Source: Anabaena lutea FACHB-196
GTDB taxonomy: Bacteria; Cyanobacteriota; Cyanobacteriia; Cyanobacteriales; Nostocaceae
Direction of reading: 5' to 3'
DNA length: 64,000 nt
Assembly (NCBI RefSeq): GCF_014698305.1
Contig: NZ_JACJST010000015.1
Location: forward strand, 1-64,000
The notes beneath the pieces were generated by a model. The model made no database searches, was not told where the DNA came from, and saw nothing but the letters and a program-made list of their open reading frames with translations. The position numbers were made by a program, and so were the translations under genes. Within the stretch, counting starts at the first letter, position 1; the number at the start of each line of letters is the position of its first letter. Below are positions 17,617-26,620 of this stretch, one piece after another.

Positions 17617-17775
17617 TTGCCAAATCAATCACGCTTTGAATCAGGCAAATATTATGATTTAGGAGATTTTTTAATAGCTGTTTTTATAGAAAGCGGATAT
17701 TCTTATGATTTGGTACTTAATCAAATAGTAATTGAACCCATAACCACAAGATTGAGGCTTTCCCCATGCGCCTAA
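17617..17775 (+). CDS. Possible small ORF (52 codons, TTG start) or gene remnant
   Basis: An uninterrupted frame reads LPNQSRFESGKYYDLGDFL, then IAVFIESGYSYDLVLNQI and onward to a stop 10 nt inside the next gene. Composition looks protein-like, but there is no ATG and no clear ribosome site. It may be the tail of a decayed gene. No family recognised. Confidence 0.2.
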   Translation: MPNQSRFESGKYYDLGDFLIAVFIESGYSYDLVLNQIVIEPITTRLRLSPCA

Positions 17776-18323
17776 AATACATTGCCAGTTTGACTGCAAC
17801 CATCGCCATAATTGCCTATCCGGCCATAGCCCAAGAGGCTAAAGAAAGCCAATCTAACTTACTAAAAACAGCAGCACCAGTAAATACAAATATTTCGGCT
17901 CAAGGAAATACTAATTTTGATAAAACAGAATTTGTTCACAAATTTAATGACGGATTTAATTCCCTTTCTCCACCATGTAATTCTAAAATTTGCCTATTCA
18001 CATTGATTCGGAATTCATCTCGAAACTCATCTCAAAACTCATCTCAAGATACAGAATTTTTAGGAGGTGCAGTGTGGCAATTAGGTGGTTCTCATGAAGA
18101 TACAAAAGCTGAGACAGATAAACTTCGAGCCATGGCTCAGAAAGAAAAGGACGATCAAGAATCCACATTAATCTTGACTGAAAAACTGGCAGAAGCAATA
18201 GAGAATAACAAAATAGAAAGAGCCAAGCTTTATGCAATCAGTCTTGCTAAGAGATTAGGATACGCTGACTACCACCTACTTCTAAAAGAGATAATTACTC
18301 CAACAGAATTACTTAAATATTGA
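17766..18323 (+). CDS. Secreted hypothetical protein
   Basis: 185 residues with a signal peptide (MRLKYIASLTATIAIIAYPAIAQ, cleavage after AIA). The middle holds CNSKICLFTLIRNSS followed by a Ser/Asn repeat (NSSRNSSQNSSQ) encoded by a short tandem DNA repeat at 18009-18051. The C-terminal part is helical and charged, ending KLYAISLAKRLGYADYHLLLKEI. No family recognised; the position between feoA and mop suggests nif or metal context but does not prove it. Confidence 0.65.
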   Translation: MRLKYIASLTATIAIIAYPAIAQEAKESQSNLLKTAAPVNTNISAQGNTNFDKTEFVHKFNDGFNSLSPPCNSKICLFTLIRNSSRNSSQNSSQDTEFLGGAVWQLGGSHEDTKAETDKLRAMAQKEKDDQESTLILTEKLAEAIENNKIERAKLYAISLAKRLGYADYHLLLKEIITPTELLKY

Positions 18324-18440
18324 TAATGAAAGCATTGATGCAGACTTAGCGAGCGAGTATGCTACTATTTTTTCTCAAATTTCATAGGATGAGAATTACC
18401 CATCCTATGGTTTGTCACTTTTTACAAGTCGCTGAATTTT

Positions 18441-18650
18441 TTAGTCAACAGCAACAAGTACATCTGATGACTTAATCACAGCATAAGCCTGTTTACCCTC
18501 TACTAAACCCAGCTTTTCTGCTGATGATTTAGTTATAATAGATACTACTTCTACACCAGGTGCTAATTCTAGTGTTACCTCTGTATTAATTGAACCAGGA
18601 GTAACTTTTTTCACAGTTGCATTGAAGGTATTTCTGGCGCTGATTTCCAT
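18441..18650 (-). CDS. Mop/TOBE-type molybdate-binding protein
   Basis: 69 residues forming a single Mop domain: MEISARNTFNATVKKVTPGSINTEVTLELAPGVEVVSIITKSSAEKLGLVEGKQAYAVIKSSDVLVAVD. The segments ARNxFxxTV, GxINTEV and ITKSSAEKLGL are diagnostic of molbindins, which oligomerise and store molybdate. It is convergent with the nif genes and would supply molybdenum for the FeMo cofactor. Confidence 0.9.
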   Translation of the reverse strand: MEISARNTFNATVKKVTPGSINTEVTLELAPGVEVVSIITKSSAEKLGLVEGKQAYAVIKSSDVLVAVD

Positions 18651-19396
18651 TGTTTTTATTTTCCTTTTAGTTATTTATACTGAATAAACTAACAAATTTT
18701 ATATATTAATGGTAAGTTTTTAGATTTTTTTAACAAATCTATCGAGGTATTTTGACAACAACATATAGTTATATTCATACTGACTTGCAAGCGCTAATAA
18801 ATTATAATACTTTTTCAATAGCAATTAATATAAAATTTATAATAAATTTTAATTTCAAATATTTGAAAAATAGGACATATCTAATTTCTGTCTAACTCGG
18901 CTAAAAATATAGGGATCTTTATAAATGATTCATAATTTAAATTTATCAAAGTGATAATATATAGATAAGCTAAATTGTTGGTAGTGAACCATTATTTCAA
19001 CCAACAGCTATTACATACAGAGCTATCAAAGATATTCTTACTTTATCTCTGGTTAAGCAAAAACAAAGCTAGACAGTAATAAAGTTAGATAAAAATATAG
19101 AGAAACTGTGTAAATCTTAAGTTCCAACAATTTATTTTTTACAAATCATTTGGGGCTGATATAGGGTTACTATTTGATTTTTAAACATATACTTAGGGTG
19201 GGCATTGCCCACCCTACAATACTCGGATATTTTATGGCTACGCCACGCAAGCTATCAGAAATCATTTAGGGTTCCTATATATAAATTATAAATTGTTCGT
19301 CAGCTACTAATAGTTCATGAAAATTGAAATAGTCTTTTTAGATATGGTGAGTATTCCTCACCATGATATTTTGAGTTGTCTTCAACAGTAATAATT
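18651..19396. other. 746-bp AT-rich spacer
   Basis: No gene is seen. It contains the mop promoter side, runs of A/T, and the repeat hairpin GGGTGGGC-ATT-GCCCACCC at 19196-19214 that recurs elsewhere in the window. Confidence 0.6.
19196..19214. repeat. GGGTGGGCATTGCCCACCC hairpin repeat
   Basis: An 8-bp perfect stem with a 3-nt loop. The same hairpin occurs at 28346-28362, 44837-44853 and 47232-47248, always in spacers: a dispersed family. Confidence 0.75.
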
Positions 19397-19861
19397 ATGA
19401 GTCAAACAAATCAGCCAAAATTGAGTACAGAAACTAACCAATGGCTATTAGCAGAAGGTTACAACGCTGAAGATTTAAATCAGCATGGTAAAAATGGTGA
19501 TACGGCTTTAATGAAAGCTACTAGGGAAGGAATCTATTCCGTTGTGAAGGAATTAATAGATGGGGGTGCGGATATCAATGCTACAAATAATGATCACAAT
19601 AATGCTTTGTGGTTTGCTTGTTTTGGCAATCACTACGATTTAATGAATTTGCTGCTAGATGCCAACATTGATATTAACAATCAAAACGATAATGGGGCAA
19701 CCGTCCTGATGTATGGTGCATCGGCTGGAAAGACAGAAGTAGTGAGATTGCTATTACAACACAATCCTAACATGAATTTACAAAATTTGGATGATTATAA
19801 AGCAATTGACTTTGCCAGTAATAGAGAAGTTTTAAGGTTGCTGAAAAATGCCTCACAGTAA
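19397..19861 (+). CDS. Ankyrin-repeat protein
   Basis: 154 residues from ATG 19397 (MSQTNQPKLSTETNQ). It contains about three to four ankyrin repeats: GDTALMKATREGIYSVVKELIDGGADINA, NNALWFACFGNHYDLMNLLLDANIDINN and GATVLMYGASAGKTEVVRLLLQHNPNMNL. Ankyrin arrays bind partner proteins. The stop overlaps the following SagB-type gene by 14 nt, so the two are made together, and the likely partner is that enzyme or the hydrogenase. I recall similar arrangements near hydrogenase genes in other Nostocales. Confidence 0.88.
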   Translation: MSQTNQPKLSTETNQWLLAEGYNAEDLNQHGKNGDTALMKATREGIYSVVKELIDGGADINATNNDHNNALWFACFGNHYDLMNLLLDANIDINNQNDNGATVLMYGASAGKTEVVRLLLQHNPNMNLQNLDDYKAIDFASNREVLRLLKNASQ

Positions 19862-21134
19862 GATTTATGGAAGCTCTTATCATGCTCAAACTAAGCATTC
19901 TTGCTTATCGGTACAGCTTAACCCAAATTATGTTGATGCTTCCACCCAACCCACGACTTTTAAAGTTTATCCCCGCTTTTATCGGCGGTTGCAATTAAAT
20001 CGCAATAACCCTATTCATGATTTTCTCTGGTTAACCAGTGCGATTACTTTTGAGAAAATATATAAGGATGGACCCTATAAATTACGGGTAAATCCTTCTG
20101 CGGGGGCTTTATATCCGACGGAAGTTTATGTCCAGATTCGTGGTGTTGATGGAATTATAGATGGTATCTACCATATAGAAGTTGAGAATAATTGTCTGAC
20201 TTTAATTTATGAATTAATTGATGATGGAGTCGAGAATTATGTTATACCTAATAAACGTATCAACGGATTCATTTTTTTAGTTAGTTGTGTTTATCATAGG
20301 TCTAGCTGGAAATATCAAGACAGGAGTTTTAGATATTGTTTGTTGGATAGCGGACACCATTTGGGTGCTATCGCTGCTTCAGCATATCTTCACGAAAAAA
20401 ACATACAACTAATCTTGGATTTTGATAAACTTAATCTCAATGCAGATTTGGGATTTGAGAATAAGGAGTTTATTACTAGTTGTGTGATATCGGGAGATGT
20501 ACAAGAAAAACCAGTCAGACGCTTAAGGCTACCAATTCCTTTTGTTTGTGGTACTGACTATTTTCAAGTTAATCAATTTGTTGAAGATGCCTATCAAGCA
20601 ACGTCTTTACAACCTAGTCACCAGCAAAATCTCGCAAATCCTAAATTTAATTTTGACCGGAAACGGTTTTTTGAGAACGTTTGGAATAGGCGTTCTATTC
20701 GACGTTTTCATAAGCATTCTATTTCCCAAGAGGTCTATTGGCAAATTTTGCAAGCCGTTCAACAACCAATACCAAGTGAGAATTTTGAGGAAATAGAAAT
20801 TTACTCAGTGGTGCATCATGTTGAAGGGATTTCACCAGGGTTATATAAAGGTACACATCTCCTTAAAGCTGGTAACTTTAGCGAAAAAACAGGGTACTTG
20901 TGCATTAATCAAGCTATAGCTAGAGATTGTGCTGTAACTTTGTTTTTCGTGTCCGATTATTTGAGTTATCAAACCGCTATGCAATTAGCCGGATTTATCG
21001 GACAGAGAGTGTATTTATTTAGCAATTATTGGGGAATAGATTGTAGTGGAATTGGTGCTTTCTATGATGATGAAGCCCAAGAATTTCTAGGAACCAATAA
21101 GGACTTACTTTATGTAATGGCAATTGGCAAATAA
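19848..21134 (+). CDS. SagB-type nitroreductase-fold dehydrogenase, two domains
   Basis: 428 residues with two nitroreductase-type halves. The first has the SagB/ThcOx marker LRVNPSAGALYPTEVYVQ (about residues 80-97) and LLDSGHHLGAIAASA. The second begins WNRRSIRRFHKHSI (about 281-294), the FMN-binding N-terminus of nitroreductases, and ends YWGIDCSGIGAFYDDEA. SagB enzymes are FMN-dependent dehydrogenases of azoline rings in peptide natural products, but no precursor peptide or cyclodehydratase is near. Context (ankyrin partner upstream, hupW downstream) suggests a redox or maturation role linked to the uptake hydrogenase; inference. Confidence 0.88.
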   Translation: MPHSKIYGSSYHAQTKHSCLSVQLNPNYVDASTQPTTFKVYPRFYRRLQLNRNNPIHDFLWLTSAITFEKIYKDGPYKLRVNPSAGALYPTEVYVQIRGVDGIIDGIYHIEVENNCLTLIYELIDDGVENYVIPNKRINGFIFLVSCVYHRSSWKYQDRSFRYCLLDSGHHLGAIAASAYLHEKNIQLILDFDKLNLNADLGFENKEFITSCVISGDVQEKPVRRLRLPIPFVCGTDYFQVNQFVEDAYQATSLQPSHQQNLANPKFNFDRKRFFENVWNRRSIRRFHKHSISQEVYWQILQAVQQPIPSENFEEIEIYSVVHHVEGISPGLYKGTHLLKAGNFSEKTGYLCINQAIARDCAVTLFFVSDYLSYQTAMQLAGFIGQRVYLFSNYWGIDCSGIGAFYDDEAQEFLGTNKDLLYVMAIGK

Positions 21135-21528
21135 AATAGGAAAACCCAAGGAAATGGCGAGAAGAGAATCAGAATTCGATGCTGATGATAAGCACCCTAT
21201 GCAGCCTACATCAGCCGATATTATCCTGCGGCAACAATTAGAGTATTCGATTAGTCGGTACTTTTATGAAGGATGCGATCGCATTGTTCAAAACCTGTTG
21301 TCCCATTGTCGTTGGTATGCGACAACTCACGCTAGTGCTTTGACTTTAGTAATTGAATGTCCTGATCAATTTACTAATTGGCAAATTTTGCAGCAAATTG
21401 TCGCAATGGCAAATGTCCTCTCTGGTATTGTTAGCAGTGCCAAAATTCGCGTTTGTCCTCCCGATACTCAAACTGTACCCTTTGAAATGAGAGTTGATGA
21501 ATTGCCAGTTTACCGTGATTGGGTTTAA
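21124..21528 (+). CDS. Conserved hypothetical protein in the hupW neighbourhood
   Basis: 134 residues if it starts at 21124 (overlapping SagB by 11 nt) or 124 from ATG 21154 (MARRESEFD). A helical region ILRQQLEYSISRYFYEGCDRIVQNLLSHCRWY is followed by alternating strands ALTLVIECPD and SAKIRVCPP and a final ELPVYRDWV. No family recognised. It is the third gene of the ankyrin-SagB unit and converges on hupW. Confidence 0.65.
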   Translation: MANKIGKPKEMARRESEFDADDKHPMQPTSADIILRQQLEYSISRYFYEGCDRIVQNLLSHCRWYATTHASALTLVIECPDQFTNWQILQQIVAMANVLSGIVSSAKIRVCPPDTQTVPFEMRVDELPVYRDWV

Positions 21529-21555
21529 TGTGATTTTGGATTTTGGATTAGTTAA

Positions 21556-22029
21556 TTAAGCCATAACATTCTGTTGGATAATTTTGATTAGTTCGGCAAA
21601 AACTAAATCGGCAGAATGTTGAACTACAGGACTTAATTCCCACCCCAAATCCAGGTTAGCCGCTTCAATTAAATAGACTATTACCAATGAAGGAAAATCA
21701 TCTTGAAAGATTTTTCTCCCTGCGGCTAAGGCATGATCCCAACGAAAATCATGCAAGTTGTAACTAGGTTCGGGCAGTGCTTCTAGTTCTTTCCCTGGGA
21801 CTTTAAATATAGCACCTGGTTCTGAACCTGTGCAACTGGCATCAAGAATAATTAATTTTTCACTTCCTCTCGCTTGAAACATCACTTCCATTCCCGCAGT
21901 TCCACAATCAAAAACGCGGATGTTGGGGTGAATATTTTGGGCGAGATATTGCTGTAAACGTTGGGCAATGATTACGCCCACAGCATCGTCATTCCGATTG
22001 AGATTGCCACAACCAATGATAGTTAGCAT
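21556..22029 (-). CDS. hupW: Uptake hydrogenase maturation protease
   Basis: 157 residues of the HyaD/HybD/HupD endopeptidase family: MLTIIGCGNLNRNDDAVGVIIAQRL (the GxGNxxxxDDxxG nickel-sensing motif, with conserved Asp), FDCGTAGMEVMF and LIILDASCTGSEPG, then HDFRWDHALAAG with a conserved His. It removes the C-terminal peptide of the large subunit after nickel insertion, matching hupL in this window. HupW is the cyanobacterial uptake-hydrogenase-specific protease; HoxW is the alternative, but hoxHY genes are not here. Confidence 0.9.
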   Translation of the reverse strand: MLTIIGCGNLNRNDDAVGVIIAQRLQQYLAQNIHPNIRVFDCGTAGMEVMFQARGSEKLIILDASCTGSEPGAIFKVPGKELEALPEPSYNLHDFRWDHALAAGRKIFQDDFPSLVIVYLIEAANLDLGWELSPVVQHSADLVFAELIKIIQQNVMA

Positions 22030-22231
22030 GGGATATTTATAATAACATGAATATTATCAACTTGGCACGAAAAATTAATATTTACGGAAATTTTGACCTT
22101 ATCTCTAATTATTGACTTTATAGTGACTATAGCAGCCGTAAGTCAGTGACAAAAATTTGTCTTTATTTTCTCTGCGTCTATCTGTAGTGATTGGTAAAAA
22201 ATCATTCTCACCCATCAGATAGAATTGCTAT

Positions 22232-22600
22232 ATGCTAGTATTTCGTGATACAGAAACTAAGGGTAGGGGTATATTTGCTCAGGAAGATTTTGCTAAAGGT
22301 GATTTAATTGAAAGATCCGCTGTGATTGTTATTCCTAAACAGCAAGTTAAGTTAATTACTAAAACTGTTTTATTGAATTATTATTTTGGTTGGCATGGAG
22401 AAAGTGGGGCGATAGGTTTAGGTTTTGCTTCTCTTTTTAATCATTCTTATCATCCTAATGCTGTTTATATTAAAAATTTTGCTAAGAGTGTAATTGATAT
22501 TATTGCTCATCAAGATATTAGGAAAGGTCAGGAAATTACTATTAATTATAATGGTCAGGTTGATGATATTTCTCCTGTATGGTTTGATGTGGAGGAATAA
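22232..22600 (+). CDS. SET-domain protein
   Basis: 122 residues, a minimal SET domain: KGRGIFAQEDFAKGDLIERSAVIVIP at the start, LGFASLFNHSYHPNAVYI with the NHSxxPN cofactor motif, and GQEITINYNG near the end with the catalytic-site Tyr. Proteins of this kind methylate lysines; the substrate is unknown in cyanobacteria. It stands alone and heads the accessory island. Confidence 0.85.
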   Translation: MLVFRDTETKGRGIFAQEDFAKGDLIERSAVIVIPKQQVKLITKTVLLNYYFGWHGESGAIGLGFASLFNHSYHPNAVYIKNFAKSVIDIIAHQDIRKGQEITINYNGQVDDISPVWFDVEE

Positions 22601-22602
22601 GG

Positions 22603-22677
22603 CTCACGCAAAGGAGCCAGTGCGTTGCGCGGGTTTCCCGCGTTGTAGCAACTGGCGTAGCGCAGAGGCGCAAAGAG
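22603..22677. repeat. Palindromic intergenic repeat
   Basis: CCAGTGCGTTG-CGCGGG-TTT-CCCGCG-...CAACTGG: a GC-rich hairpin with nested outer arms between the SET gene and the PIN toxin gene. Confidence 0.6.
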
Positions 22678-22700
22678 AGGAAGACATGAAAGATTATTGT

Positions 22701-23129
22701 TTAACTTTTATCCGTTTGTGCTAACAAATCCTTTGGAGATAAAATAGGAATCTTTTGATAGGATTTAAGCACCAACAAATCTTCATCTCCGGTAATAATC
22801 AAATTGGCATTACCAGCAATAGCAAGTGAGAGAAATTTATCGTCTATTGGATCTCGACAAACTTCCACATGATTCACAACATCAATTATCTCAGTAAGAT
22901 TTTTTAGATATAAAATAAACTTTTGCCGCTCTTCCAAACTGACATAATTATCAAATTTTTTCCTGGAGAGAACCATTTCTAGTTCTGTAAGTGTGTCCGA
23001 AGAAACAAGAATGTGATGGAAATCAAAAGCATAACGAACTGCTTGAGAAGTGATAGAGTTGGGAGTTAGTAACCGACTCACAAAACAATTAGTGTCAATG
23101 ACAATTCTTTGCTCAATCATCACTGTCAA
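22701..23129 (-). CDS. PIN-domain toxin (COG1569-like)
   Basis: 142 residues: RIVIDTNCFVSRLLTPNSITSQAV carries the first Asp, LTELEMVLSRKKF an acidic residue, and CRDPIDDKFLSLAIAGNANLIITGDEDLLVL the paired acids typical of the PIN-family toxins annotated as putative toxin components. The start overlaps the upstream antitoxin by 17 nt. Probably an RNase toxin. Confidence 0.88.
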   Translation of the reverse strand: MTVMIEQRIVIDTNCFVSRLLTPNSITSQAVRYAFDFHHILVSSDTLTELEMVLSRKKFDNYVSLEERQKFILYLKNLTEIIDVVNHVEVCRDPIDDKFLSLAIAGNANLIITGDEDLLVLKSYQKIPILSPKDLLAQTDKS

Positions 23130-23364
23130 GAATTTCTTTGAGCTTTTCTTCTGTCATACCTTTTACTTCGGCATTTTTACCAACTTGATCACAAAATTCC
23201 TGAAACTCATTTTTTAGCAACTTAGTCAATCTTTGATACTCTAAAACAGACAGCACTACAACTGAATCTTGATCCTGACGCTGAATGGTTATTGGTTCTT
23301 TTTGGGCTTTATCTAAAAATTCTGTAAAATTTTGTTTTGCTTCCGTGGCAGACAGATAAATCAT
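23113..23364 (-). CDS. Phd/YefM-type antitoxin
   Basis: 83 residues: MIYLSATEAKQNFTEFLDKAQKEPITIQRQDQDSVVVLSVLEYQRL is a typical Phd N-terminal DNA-binding fold (ATEAKQNF, EPITI, VVVLS). The C-terminal tail is acidic and would neutralise the PIN toxin encoded by the overlapping next gene. It should also repress its own promoter. Confidence 0.88.
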   Translation of the reverse strand: MIYLSATEAKQNFTEFLDKAQKEPITIQRQDQDSVVVLSVLEYQRLTKLLKNEFQEFCDQVGKNAEVKGMTEEKLKEILDSDD

Positions 23365-23651
23365 AATATACCTCCATTCCCTTTATCATAACTCAAATTG
23401 GTTAGCTGACTCTGGCTACCTTCTCAATTCACCAGAGATAGAACCTCAATAATTGCGTTGCTATGCTGGAGTATAATGCTGTAATATATATTGCCTTATT
23501 ACCTACAATACATTAAAATGTCTTTTTACCTACTGTAAGCAAATAATGAGACTTTTACACACAAGCCAGCCATATATAACTGGATCACTGGCTGCAAACT
23601 GTGAGCTAAATCTAGAGTAATTCTGTTGATATAAAATATACTTAGAAAAAT

Positions 23652-24884
23652 ATGGTAAGAAAAGAAATACCTGATGGTGCTATTGAACAAGTAGCCAAAC
23701 ACATTAATACGCGCAGCAACAAAAACTATAACATTCCTGTCATTGGTCATGAGGAAAATATAGAGACTCCTCAAGTATTTGAAATTATCCCATTTGATAA
23801 AATTGATGACAGTGATAGACGATTTTATGCAATAGACGGAAGCTACAACAGCACACAGTTTTACAATGGTTTATCTATTGGTATTTATGCGGCTGGCTAC
23901 ATTTGCTTTCATCGCGGTAAACAAATAAGATTGAATTCATTAGATGATCCTATTGTACTGGGGCAAGCGTATTACCCAAAAAATATTCTGATTACAAATT
24001 CAGATCATCTTAATGCTATTTATGATGAACTGCTAACCTTAGAACCAGTCAAAAACTTACTCGAATTTTGGGCTGATACACCTGATAAGATTTTTTCATA
24101 CAAAAGAGAACAAATATGTACGAATCTATCTACTTTACTGGGATTTTGTCAAGAAATACTGGAAATATCACTTATTTTAGAAATAGTTGATCGTCCAGAT
24201 ACAAAAGCTGGAGACTTTATTTTAAGAGATGGAACATTACGCCCTTTACAAGTAAAGCAGCCCTACTTAATTAAGTTAGGAAAATATGCTCACGATAAAG
24301 AAGTGAATGTACTTGCTATTACTAAGCAATCTACGATCAAAATGGAGCTTTCCTACACATTTAAACAAATTGACAATTATCTTCAGGATCAACTTAAGAA
24401 CGAATACCCTTTTGTAGAGAAAGACCCTAAGCGGAAAAAACTTTGTTGCTGGTTTGAAGTTTCTGATGTTGTGCTTCAAGCAGCATATAAAGGAGATATG
24501 TTCATTAAAAAATCAACTCGTGGAGGACGAGGTTTTGGATTATTTATGGTAGCTAGATTGGATTATGTGGAAAAGTTGCAAAACTATGACTGGCTCATAG
24601 TAGATATAAATATCTTTGATGCTATTCCAAAAATTGAATTAGGTGATGCTCAAAGAAATAGAGTAGCATTAGAGTTAATCTTAAAAGAATTAACTCGTCT
24701 CACACAAGAACATTATATTCTTGGTTATCCTTATCCATTAGCAGAAGTACATAACTTTATATCTCTGAAAAAAAATTTTAAAGAGGAAATTATAGCACGT
24801 CTAAAATATTCGCTTTATAGAGATCAGAGAATGGATAATGTAGACATCGAAAATTTGTTTTTGGATATACACGATAGATTTTAA
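23652..24884 (+). CDS. NurA-domain 5'-3' nuclease
   Basis: 410 residues. The NurA signature is visible as RFYAIDGSYNS (Asp62, the first metal ligand) and FILRDGTLRPL (Asp about 193), followed by LAITKQSTIK and a late WLIVDINIFDAIP. NurA nucleases bind a HerA hexamer and resect DNA ends in archaea; bacterial versions are sparse and often in defence islands. The next gene, 21 nt downstream, encodes a HerA-type ATPase, which supports the call. First gene of a three-gene cassette. Confidence 0.8.
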   Translation: MVRKEIPDGAIEQVAKHINTRSNKNYNIPVIGHEENIETPQVFEIIPFDKIDDSDRRFYAIDGSYNSTQFYNGLSIGIYAAGYICFHRGKQIRLNSLDDPIVLGQAYYPKNILITNSDHLNAIYDELLTLEPVKNLLEFWADTPDKIFSYKREQICTNLSTLLGFCQEILEISLILEIVDRPDTKAGDFILRDGTLRPLQVKQPYLIKLGKYAHDKEVNVLAITKQSTIKMELSYTFKQIDNYLQDQLKNEYPFVEKDPKRKKLCCWFEVSDVVLQAAYKGDMFIKKSTRGGRGFGLFMVARLDYVEKLQNYDWLIVDINIFDAIPKIELGDAQRNRVALELILKELTRLTQEHYILGYPYPLAEVHNFISLKKNFKEEIIARLKYSLYRDQRMDNVDIENLFLDIHDRF

Positions 24885-24905
24885 GATATACAGGAGATAA
24901 AATTT

Positions 24906-26573
24906 ATGTCACAAGCAGTTGATTTCGGCGTATTATACGGTCAAAAAACTACAGAAGATGCACTACTAATATATTCTTCCTATGAAGATGCAAAAGCTAG
25001 TCCTCAAACAGGAGATTTTATTGTTTTAACACCAAAAGATGAGGGAAATACAAAATATTTGGCGAGAGTAGAAGCTGAAATATATGATGAAGACCCTATT
25101 TTTAAGTCTCAGGAGAAGACCTTAATTGCTGTACATTATGCACGTATCGCAGAAAGAGAACTTTCTGAGAGAGACAAACAAAAGATGTTCAGCTATACAT
25201 ACAAGGTTCGTATTTTAGGAACATTCACAGATAACGGTACTTCAATTAATTTCACCACAGCAGTAAGAAAGTTACCTACAGTTTCTTATATAGCAAGATA
25301 TTTAAACCAGCGTGAAATAAATTTCATTCTTAATAAAACTAATGAAGATGGAATTGAGATTGGTCATCTTTGTGTTGGTGAAACAGTTTTTAAAGAGAAG
25401 GGACCAATTCTTTTTAGAATTGACAAATTGCGTAACAAACGAACAATGGTGTTTGCTCAGTCAGGATTTGGTAAGACTAATCTTGTTAAAGTATTACTTT
25501 ATCACATGACAAGCAACACATCTTATGGAAAATTAATTTTTGATTTGAATGGTGAATATTTTTTACGTGGTACTAATACATACGGTTTAGGAGATATTAA
25601 GGAAGATTCGATTAGAAATAACCTTGTAGTATATACAGATAAAAATCTACCAGATATTTATAAAACACAGAATAGATTCATTTTTGGAGGAAAGGTACTA
25701 CTCAATACACATAAACATCTAACCGTAGGTGATATATTAAGTTTTGGAGCAGGATTTTCTGAAGTAATGAAGTCTTTTCTTCTATATCTTGATGAAGAAG
25801 GAGTATCTAATTTTATAGCAAATATTGATGATTATGTTCACACTCCAAGTAATCTTTATCGAGATTTTTCTGATTTTTTTGGTGAACAAAAAACTGGTAA
25901 AACAAAAGAAGATGTTTCTGCCCGGAAGACAATCATGGCAATTAGAAAGAGAGTTCGTCATTTAATAGATGAAGGTAAGGGTCTACATTCATCATCATCA
26001 CAACTTATTGAAAAAGTATTTACATATTTAAAGCAGGGAAAAACTGTTGTTATAGACTTATCTCTCAAAGATAATATGGATGCCAGTATTATCTCTACAA
26101 TGCTAGTTCGTAAACTCTTTGATAATAACAAGGAAATGTTTACATCTGATCAGCCAGAAGAAGTTATCAAAACTGTCATTTTTGTAGAAGAAGCTCAAAA
26201 CGTGCTGTCTCAAGAATTTGTTAGGTCTAATGCTAACCCATTTGTGCGAGTCGCAAAAGAAGGGCGTAAATTTGGACTGGGATTAGTTGCTGTAACACAG
26301 CGTCCTTCTGCGATTTCAGATGAAATTAGAACACAAGCTGAGAATTTCTTTGCATTACACATGGGTAATTCTGACGATATTAAGGCTCTTATAAAATCAA
26401 ATATCAACTATGATGGTGTAATTGCGGATTTTATCCAGAGGGAAACAATAGCTGGTAATCTCTATATGGTTTCATCTGATCAGGCTTTTGCTCTTCCTGT
26501 CAGAGTAACAGAGTTTGAAAAACTTGTAGAGAAAAAGGTTTACCCTGAGTCCAAATTGAATATCAATAAATGA
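24906..26573 (+). CDS. HerA-type DNA translocase ATPase
   Basis: 555 residues. N-terminal beta-rich HAS-barrel-like domain (residues 1-150), Walker A AQSGFGKT (about 185-192), Walker B VIFVEEAQNVL (about 423-433), and the sensor segment LVAVTQRPSAISDEIRTQAENFFALHM (about 460-486). These are the marks of the HerA/FtsK ATPases that pump DNA as hexamers. The ribosome site AGGAGATAAAATTT precedes the ATG. It should form a resection motor with the NurA gene just upstream. Confidence 0.88.
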   Translation: MSQAVDFGVLYGQKTTEDALLIYSSYEDAKASPQTGDFIVLTPKDEGNTKYLARVEAEIYDEDPIFKSQEKTLIAVHYARIAERELSERDKQKMFSYTYKVRILGTFTDNGTSINFTTAVRKLPTVSYIARYLNQREINFILNKTNEDGIEIGHLCVGETVFKEKGPILFRIDKLRNKRTMVFAQSGFGKTNLVKVLLYHMTSNTSYGKLIFDLNGEYFLRGTNTYGLGDIKEDSIRNNLVVYTDKNLPDIYKTQNRFIFGGKVLLNTHKHLTVGDILSFGAGFSEVMKSFLLYLDEEGVSNFIANIDDYVHTPSNLYRDFSDFFGEQKTGKTKEDVSARKTIMAIRKRVRHLIDEGKGLHSSSSQLIEKVFTYLKQGKTVVIDLSLKDNMDASIISTMLVRKLFDNNKEMFTSDQPEEVIKTVIFVEEAQNVLSQEFVRSNANPFVRVAKEGRKFGLGLVAVTQRPSAISDEIRTQAENFFALHMGNSDDIKALIKSNINYDGVIADFIQRETIAGNLYMVSSDQAFALPVRVTEFEKLVEKKVYPESKLNINK

Positions 26574-26620
26574 TTACGTCTAAAGGGTTAAACCTTTAAA
26601 CTCACAAATTAATAATTACC

